A DNA stretch of 64,000 nt, from the NCBI RefSeq assembly GCF_027497495.1, contig NZ_CP114205.1, positions 7,998,001 to 8,062,000 of the forward strand, written 5' to 3'. Source of the DNA: Streptomyces tubercidicus (GTDB taxonomy: Bacteria > Actinomycetota > Actinomycetes > Streptomycetales > Streptomycetaceae). Position 1 is the stretch's first letter. Each line of letters begins with the position of its first letter. Of this stretch, positions 58,852 to 64,000 are shown piece after piece. The translations under genes were made by a program, and so were the position numbers. The notes beneath the pieces are model-generated. The model was not told where the DNA came from, searched no databases, and saw only the letters and a list, made by a program, of their open reading frames with translations.

Positions 58852-60204
58852 TTACTGGGGCGCGACGTGCCAGGTCAGTGAGCGGGAGAGCAGCTTGCGC
58901 AGTGCAGGGTCGCGGACTGCCTTCGTACCGTCGATGGCCCGTGCCGTGACCGTGTGGGGGCGGCCGTCGGCCGGGACGCCGAGGGCGCGCGGGACGATCG
59001 AGGACTTGCCCCGCGCGGCCTTGTGTTCGCGGCCGTCGACCGACCACGTCAGCTGCGCGGAGGCGGGTGCGCTGACCCGGATCCGGGTCCCGCGGGACAC
59101 CGCGTGGTGGGTGGAGACCGGGCTGCTCAGCACGCTCGCATAGCGGTAGAAGCCCGCGATCATCGCCTCACGGCCGGGAAGGTTGAACTCCTGACCCAGG
59201 GTCCGCATGATCGAGTTCTCGGTGGGGCGGTTGAGCCCGTACTGGTAGTAGCCGCCGCCCTCGAACGCCCCCACCGCGCCGCCGTCCGGGGACTGCTGGC
59301 CCATCCAGCGGTACCACTTCTTCTGCTGAGCGGTCATCTGGTCGGCGGAGAGCGTGCTGAGGTTGGCGTCGGCGGGCTCGGGGCCGGAGTAGGTGCCGGA
59401 CTGGCCGTAGTCGTACTCGTCGGCGAGCTTGCCCAGCGAATGACCGGTTTCGTGGACCGCGATCTGGTCCGACTGGTCGTTGTCGGAGGAGGCGGTGGCG
59501 ATCCCGTCGTAACCGACCTGCGAGGAGACGTCGTTGTAGCCCGCGCCGCCGTATTTGGCGGAGTTGGAGAGGACCACGACGAGGTCGGCGGCCGGGACCT
59601 TGGCGGCGTACGACTCGACCTTGCCGGTGTCGACGCACAGCAGCCGCTCGGTGCCGTCGCAGAAGAACGCGGAGTTCAAGGCGGTGTTGCGGACCACATC
59701 CTGCGTCGGGTCACCGGAGACGCCGGAGTCTTTGGAGACGGCGTCGACGGCCCAGACGTTGAACAGGCCGCGGTAGGTCGCGTACGGCTCGACGGCGGAG
59801 ATCTTGGCCCACTTGGCACGGACGTCGGAGTGGAAGTCCTCCTGCTGGGCGGCGGTGTAGCCGTCACCGATGAAGACCACATCGAGCTTGGAGTTGACCG
59901 GGCCGCTCTGCACGATCGAGGTGACATCGCCGTCGCCCGCGGTGCCGGCGGCAATCGCGGCCTTCTCGGACGGGGCGAGCGGCTTCGAGGCCGGGACGGT
60001 GGTCCGCCGTGGGTGGCCGTCCGCGCCGTTGAAGTACTCGACGTGCTGGGTGCGGGGGCCGGCAGGCGGGGTCGGGCTCGCACCTTCAGCGGTGGCCACG
60101 GCGGCCGTAGTGGCCACCGCCACAGCCGCGACGCCGACGGACACCGCGGTGCGTATGCGTGGAGACATACGTCTGCGGTGATGGCCGGAAGTGTTTCTGC
60201 GCAT
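58852..60204 (-). CDS. Secreted M64 family metallopeptidase
   Basis: 450 residues from ATG 60204 with GGGAGG upstream. Signal peptide about 1-40 (IRTAVSVGVAAVAVATTAAV). Peptidase M64 domain: LDVVFIGDGYTAAQQEDFHS (GDGYT), FNVWAVDAVSKDSGVSGDPT and HETGHSLGKLADEYDYG, the zinc HExxHxxGxxxDEY motif (first His about 251). Ends in a beta-sandwich domain (THHAVSRGTRIRVSAPASAQ). M64 enzymes include IgA peptidases; in Streptomyces they are general secreted proteases. Flanked by a terminator and the rearranged locus. Confidence 0.9.
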   Translation of the reverse strand: MRRNTSGHHRRRMSPRIRTAVSVGVAAVAVATTAAVATAEGASPTPPAGPRTQHVEYFNGADGHPRRTTVPASKPLAPSEKAAIAAGTAGDGDVTSIVQSGPVNSKLDVVFIGDGYTAAQQEDFHSDVRAKWAKISAVEPYATYRGLFNVWAVDAVSKDSGVSGDPTQDVVRNTALNSAFFCDGTERLLCVDTGKVESYAAKVPAADLVVVLSNSAKYGGAGYNDVSSQVGYDGIATASSDNDQSDQIAVHETGHSLGKLADEYDYGQSGTYSGPEPADANLSTLSADQMTAQQKKWYRWMGQQSPDGGAVGAFEGGGYYQYGLNRPTENSIMRTLGQEFNLPGREAMIAGFYRYASVLSSPVSTHHAVSRGTRIRVSAPASAQLTWSVDGREHKAARGKSSIVPRALGVPADGRPHTVTARAIDGTKAVRDPALRKLLSRSLTWHVAPQ

Positions 60205-60605
60205 GGGGGGTTCCTCCCGAAGCAAGCCCGCCGCAGAGGCGGCGGGTTGAGCCGAATTCAGGCGCGCTCAACGTAAGTGCTCCGGGGGCTCCAGGCAACG
60301 GATGGTGCCCGAGTGGCGCTCCGGACTGGTGAGTTCGGGTCACCGGGAGACGGTAAGGAGTCGTCCCTTCAGATCAACGTCCTTATCTGGCACGGGACGT
60401 GGGCGAATCGAATCGGTCCACGCCCCACCGGACGGTCGATTCGCCGGATGACCCGCACTCCGCAGGGACGTACGGGGATGCGTGTAGGGGGTGTTGCGGG
60501 TGGTGGGCCGAGCGCGGGGGTGTACGCGCCTGGCGTGGTGCGGTTGCGTATGTCCGTGTTTTGTCACACCAAAGGGCATTTCTTCCGCCAAGGCATGACG
60601 GGCGG
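60205..60605. other. Intergenic region, nothing recognised
   Basis: About 400 bases between the M64 gene start and the truncated serine hydrolase stop. No gene, hairpin or repeat stood out. It should contain the M64 promoter. Confidence 0.4.
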
Positions 60606-61739
60606 TCACTCTGTGGGGGCCCGTCCAAACCGGCCGCGAGTCCGGTTTTTGGACGCCCCGAAAGCGGCGTCCTCCAAGGAGGATCGATGTTCCGTAACGC
60701 TTCGCGCGTCGCCCTGGCTGTGCTCGGCTCCGCGGCCCTGGCAGCCACCGCCGCCCTCCAGTCCAAGTCCGTAGCGGGCGCCGGGGCCGAAGGTCGCTTC
60801 GGCGGGGACGGTGGAGCGCATCTGGGCGAGCTGGGCCGACGGCAGGAGGCGGCCGGCCAGGAGTGCGCTGAAGAAGCGGTTGAGGTCGGAGCCGGTGGAG
60901 ACCATCTGGCCTGCCGCCCAGCCCCAGGAGGGGTCGGTCTCCGTGATGTCGCGCAGCGGCACGTCCGCCGATTCCCGGTAGTAGCCGTGGGGGTGGGGCT
61001 CCCGAATGCTCGCGTCACCGGGGGCGGGGAAGTAGGTGTGGCGCAGCCCGGCGCGTTGGACGACGCGCCGGTCGATCTCCTCGGCGAGGGGGCGGCCGGT
61101 GACCTTCTGGACGATCAGGCCGGCGAGCACGTAGTTGGTGTTGCTGTACTTCCAACTCGTCCCGGGGGCGAAGTCGGCCGGGTGCTGGAGGGCTGTGGCG
61201 AGCAGTTCGCGGGGGGTGTAGTACCGGACGTCCTCCCCGAGGTGGTCGCTGTAGTTGGGGAGTCCGCTGGTGTGTTGGAGGAGCTGGCGGACGGTGATGC
61301 GGCGCCCGTTGATCCCCTTTCCGCGGACGAGGCCGGGCAGGTAGGTGTCGACGGAGGCGTCCAGGTGCACCCGCCGCTCCGCGACGAGTTGGAGGACGAC
61401 GACCGCGACGAAGGTCTTGGTGTTGCTGCCGATCCGTACCTGGCCGTTCCTGGGCACCTTCAAGCCGGTGGTCAGGTCGCCTACTCCTGCGGTGTAGGTG
61501 CGGATGCGGCCGTTCCGGTCCTTGACGCTCGCCAGCGCGGCGGGCATCCCGTCGTCGCGCACCAGCGCGTTCAGGCTCTGCTGGACGGTGTCCGGCCTGG
61601 TGGCGGAGGCGGCGGGCGGGGCGAGGGCGCCCAGTGTCATGACGCCGATGGCCACCGCGGCCGCGGCGGGCAGGGCCCGTCGCCGCGTGCCCTGCTGCCG
61701 GCCCGGCGAGCGAAGCCCTTGCCGTGTCTGTCCACGCAT
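60606..61739 (-). pseudogene. Truncated serine hydrolase, upstream-tandem paralogue
   Basis: The first 325 or so codons are a normal secreted beta-lactamase-fold hydrolase (signal AAAAVAIGVMTLGALAPPAA; SNTK nucleophile motif in RIGSNTKTFVAV; YSNTNYVLAG), about 75-80 percent identical by eye to the protein at 61803-62996. After ARYGLGL the sequence changes to EGGGGCQGRGAEHSQGDARS and noise. The paralogue continues there through the YWGHGG catalytic motif to its end. The H-x-G motif is therefore lost. The junction coincides with a plus-strand signal-peptide fragment at 60687. Confidence 0.8.
60687..60762 (+). pseudogene. 5' fragment of a secreted-protein gene
   Basis: AAGGAGG eight bases upstream of an ATG, then FRNASRVALAVLGSAALAAT, a perfect signal-peptide start. 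After about 25 codons the frame enters the antisense of the truncated serine hydrolase. The rest of the gene has been lost. This fixes the rearrangement point at about 60757-60765. Confidence 0.7.
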
Positions 61740-61802
61740 GAGTCAACTCCTGAGGAATCGTTGGACCGTTGTTCGGGTTTGCCGGGTTGCCGGGTGCGTG
61801 AT

Positions 61803-62996
61803 TCAGGCGCACAGGGCCCTGTCCACGGCGTCCTTCACGTGCTGCGTGGCTGCCTCGTCCGTCGGAATGTTGGTCACCGCGACGTTGGCGGCGCGGCCGT
61901 CGTCGGTGACACCGCCCCGGGTCTCGTATCCCGCGATGTCGCCGCCGTGGCCCCAGTAGACGCCGCCGCACGACAGCGGCCTGCTCGTGAGCCCCAGCCC
62001 GTAACGGAGGCCGGAGGTCCCGGCGGGGACGGTCGTGCGCATCTCGGCGAGCTGGGCCGCCGGGAGGAGGCGGCCGGCGAGGAGCGCGGTGAAGAAGCGG
62101 TTGAGGTCGGAGTTGGTGGAGATCAACTGGCCTGCTGCCCAGCCCATGGAGGGGTCCATCTCCGTGAAGTTGCGCAGCGGTCCGTCCGCCGGGTTGCGGT
62201 GGTAACCCTGGGGGTGCGGCTCTCGGATGGTCATCTTGCCGGGGGTGGGGAAGTAGGTGTGGCGCAGCCCGATGCGCTTGATGATGCGCCGGTCCATCTC
62301 CTCGGCGAGGGGGCGGCCGGTGACCTTCTGGACGATCAGGCCGGCCAGGACGTAGTTGGTGTTGCTGTACCCCCACGTCGTCCCCGGAGCCGCGTCGGCC
62401 TTGTACCGGAGGGCGATGTCGAGCAGCTCGCGGGGCTCGAAGTACCGGTTCCTGATCTCGTCGTCGTCGACGTGGATGCCGTACTCGGGGAGTCCGCTGG
62501 TGTGTTGGAGGAGCTGGCGGACGGTGATGCGGCGCCCGTCGATGCCCTTTCCGCGGACGAGGCCGGGCAGGTAGGTGTCGACGGTGGCGTCGAGGCCGAT
62601 CTTCCCTTCGCCGACCAGCTGCAGGACCACGACCGCCGTGAACGCCTTGGTGTTGCTGCCGATCCGTACCTGGCCGTCCCTGGGCACCTTCGAGCCGGTG
62701 GTCAGGTCGCCCACTCCTGCGGTGTAGGTGCGGATGCGGCCGTTCCGGTCCTGGACGCTCGCCAGCGCGGCGGGCATCCCGTCGTCGCGCACCAGCGTGT
62801 TCAGGGCCTGCTGGACGGCGTCCGGCCTGGCTGCGGCAGCAGCGGAGGCGGCGGAATCGGAGGCGGCGGGCGGGGCGAGGGCGCCCAGTGTCATGACGCC
62901 GATGGCCACCGCGGCCGCGGCCGACACGGCTCGTCGCTGTCTGCCGCCCTGCTGCCGGGTCGAGGAACGAAGGCCCTGCCGGGTCTGAGCACGCAT
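61803..62996 (-). CDS. Secreted serine hydrolase (beta-lactamase-related), intact tandem copy
   Basis: 397 residues. Signal peptide about 1-46 (VSAAAAVAIGVMTLGALAPP, ends AASDS). S114-N-T-K117 nucleophile motif, TWGYSNTNYVLAG (Y-x-N), YWGHGGDIAGYETRGG (H-x-G) and a C-terminal Cys pair (LSCGGVYW, RALCA). DD-peptidase or esterase role outside the cell. Its broken paralogue lies downstream, so the pair arose by tandem duplication. The short gap of 63 bases suggests an operon. Divergent from a histidine kinase gene 140 bases away. Confidence 0.9.
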   Translation of the reverse strand: MRAQTRQGLRSSTRQQGGRQRRAVSAAAAVAIGVMTLGALAPPAASDSAASAAAAARPDAVQQALNTLVRDDGMPAALASVQDRNGRIRTYTAGVGDLTTGSKVPRDGQVRIGSNTKAFTAVVVLQLVGEGKIGLDATVDTYLPGLVRGKGIDGRRITVRQLLQHTSGLPEYGIHVDDDEIRNRYFEPRELLDIALRYKADAAPGTTWGYSNTNYVLAGLIVQKVTGRPLAEEMDRRIIKRIGLRHTYFPTPGKMTIREPHPQGYHRNPADGPLRNFTEMDPSMGWAAGQLISTNSDLNRFFTALLAGRLLPAAQLAEMRTTVPAGTSGLRYGLGLTSRPLSCGGVYWGHGGDIAGYETRGGVTDDGRAANVAVTNIPTDEAATQHVKDAVDRALCA

Positions 62997-63136
62997 AAGT
63001 CAACTCCTGGGGAATCGTTTGGTCGAGGCACGATCCTGGTTTCCAGGGCCCGTTGACCGCATCGCGGGAAGGCGGGAGAAATCGCTCCCCCGATCGGGGG
63101 AGGCTGCCGGGGGGCTGCCCGGCGATACTGTCGTCC

Positions 63137-64000
63137 ATGATCAGGGGAATTCGGCCGCTGCTGCGCGGCTCCACGTATGCGGGTGTGCTGTTCGCCTATT
63201 GCGGCGCGCTGGCGAGCCTTCCGCTGCTGCCTTTCGCCCTGTTGCCGGCGCTGTCGTGGCGATCCGCTTCCGAGAGCGTGCAGATCGTCCTGGTCCTGCT
63301 GGTCTGGGCGGTACTGGTCGGCGTGGTCGGCCTGGCGCGCCCCGTACGGCGGGTGCTGGTCGTGTCGGCCCGCCGGCTGCTGCGGGTGCCGCTGCCGAAT
63401 CCGGTGGCCGGTCGCCGGCCCTCCGGTTCACTCGGCCTCGACCGCTGGCGGACCCCGCTCTGGCTGGTGCTGCACGTGGCCATCGGTTGGACGGGGGCGC
63501 TGGCGAGCGGGGTGCTGTTCATCATGGGCCTCTCCCTGCCGGGGAACTGGCTCGGCGCCGAGGCGCGGGCGAGTCTGTTCGGCGCGTCGGTCCGGGTGTC
63601 GGGCGGGTGGAGCTGGGTGGTGGCGGCCGTGTGCATCCTGCTGGCGGTAGCCATCTGCGTACTGGTGACGAAGGCCCTGCGGTGGGCGGCGCCACGGCTG
63701 CTGGGGCCGTCGGCGGCCGAACGGCTCGCGCTGGCCGCCGAGCGGGAACAGCTGCTGGCTGAACGCAACCGGATTGCCCACGAGTTGCACGACTCGATCG
63801 GGCACACGCTGACGGCGGCCACCATCCAGGCGGCGGTGGCGGGCGAGGCGCTCTCCGCCGACCCGGCGACGGCGCGGGCCGCCATGCGCAGCATCGAGGA
63901 GTCGACGCGGGCCGCGCTGGAGGACCTGGACTACGTGCTCGGAGTGCTGCGCGAGGAGCAGTCGGGGACGGCGCCGACCCGGACCCTGGCCGACCTCCCC
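63137..64000 (+). CDS. NarL-class sensor histidine kinase (5' part, cut by window end)
   Basis: The first 288 residues run to the window end without a stop. N-terminal half has four hydrophobic helices (YAGVLFAYCGALASLPLLPF, IVLVLLVWAVLVGVVGL, WLVLHVAIGWTGALASGVLF, WVVAAVCILLAVAICVLV). Then a coil and HisKA_3 with ERNRIAHELHDSIGHTLTAA (phospho-His in HELHD) and RSIEESTRAALEDLDYVLGV. The ATPase domain lies beyond the window, as should its LuxR-type partner. Divergent from the serine hydrolases, which it may regulate (inference). Confidence 0.9.
   Translation, partial: MIRGIRPLLRGSTYAGVLFAYCGALASLPLLPFALLPALSWRSASESVQIVLVLLVWAVLVGVVGLARPVRRVLVVSARRLLRVPLPNPVAGRRPSGSLGLDRWRTPLWLVLHVAIGWTGALASGVLFIMGLSLPGNWLGAEARASLFGASVRVSGGWSWVVAAVCILLAVAICVLVTKALRWAAPRLLGPSAAERLALAAEREQLLAERNRIAHELHDSIGHTLTAATIQAAVAGEALSADPATARAAMRSIEESTRAALEDLDYVLGVLREEQSGTAPTRTLADLP

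Noticed and set aside
60399..63056. Very long plus-strand open frame (885 codons) across the serine hydrolase pair
   Set aside because: It is the antisense of the two hydrolases and repeats with them. Product is Val/Gly/Asp-rich without domains, and the minus-strand genes have clear catalytic motifs.
61015..63174. Long minus-strand open frame (719 codons) over the same region
   Set aside because: Out-of-frame shadow of the hydrolase genes: Arg/Pro-rich composition, no domain, no signal peptide.
1..64000. tRNA or rRNA genes
   Set aside because: No T-loop GGTTCGAATCC-type signature with an acceptor stem and no rRNA sequence were noticed on reading. A tRNAscan run would be decisive.

Overview
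The window looks like an accessory part of a Streptomyces chromosome, or of a close relative. GC content is very high, GTG/TTG starts and ATGA overlaps are common, and the gene families fit (DUF6296-like protein, class E/F sortase with a surface-protein partner, a DasR-type site before a GH19 chitinase, many small secreted proteins, serine hydrolases). Intact single genes alternate with frameshifted, truncated or chimeric remnants. That pattern is typical of a chromosome arm rather than the core. No rRNA, tRNA, CRISPR array or complete insertion sequence was seen.

1-11 kb: an envelope-stress module bounded by a direct repeat of a beta family protein gene (broken copy at 1-333, intact copy at 9783-10832). 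It holds a DedA-PAP2-PAP2 operon (4396 to 2044, minus), a BlaI-type repressor with an M56 protease (4487-5820), an OmpR-class two-component system (6270-8320) and two related COG4705-type membrane proteins (912-1754 and 8342-9220). Paired BlaI-type palindromes occur at 4436-4472 and again at 6022-6058. A TCAGG direct repeat precedes both membrane-protein genes. Two regulatory circuits can therefore be read from the DNA.

11-25 kb: the wreck of a Gabija-like defence locus (OLD nuclease and UvrD helicase fragments) abuts a broken serine recombinase. Then come a flavin reductase, an alkylation-repair group (AlkB, unknown protein, Ogt), a VOC protein, a secreted serine hydrolase, an Asp/Glu racemase, a GH19 chitinase, a cytochrome P450 and a Mut7-C RNase-like protein.

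25-36 kb: a parS-like palindrome and a nested inverted-repeat element (candidate structured RNA, 25599-25719) precede a repeat-rich surface protein and its sortase. Next are a broken MFS transporter, a standalone hemC, a two-TM potassium channel, a trypsin-like protease, a Tap-like telomere-protein pseudogene and a fulvocin C-related bacteriocin-like protein with eight C-terminal cysteines.

36-45 kb: GH15 glucanase/trehalase-like enzyme, NCS1 permease, anti-sigma-type ATPase, FabV, GNAT acetyltransferase, a lone DUF3662 protein and a small secreted protein.

45.2-53.8 kb: a compact gene cluster without PKS or NRPS. It encodes a WrbA-like flavoprotein, a SAM methyltransferase, a thermostable-hemolysin-family protein, an AMP-forming ligase, a TauD/SyrP-like oxygenase, a second methyltransferase, a secreted NTF2-like protein and an amidohydrolase. 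A convergent MarR regulator closes it. AAAGCT-type motifs occur both before the first gene and before the MarR gene. I consider this the best candidate for an undescribed pathway.

54-64 kb: an alpha/beta hydrolase with an apparent Cys nucleophile, a CAP-domain protein, and next to it, divergently, a single polypeptide that runs sigma factor - zinc-finger-like segment - TM helix - CAP domain. Then come a medium-chain oxidoreductase, an M64 metallopeptidase, tandem serine hydrolases (one truncated by a rearrangement) and the start of a NarL-class histidine kinase cut by the window end.
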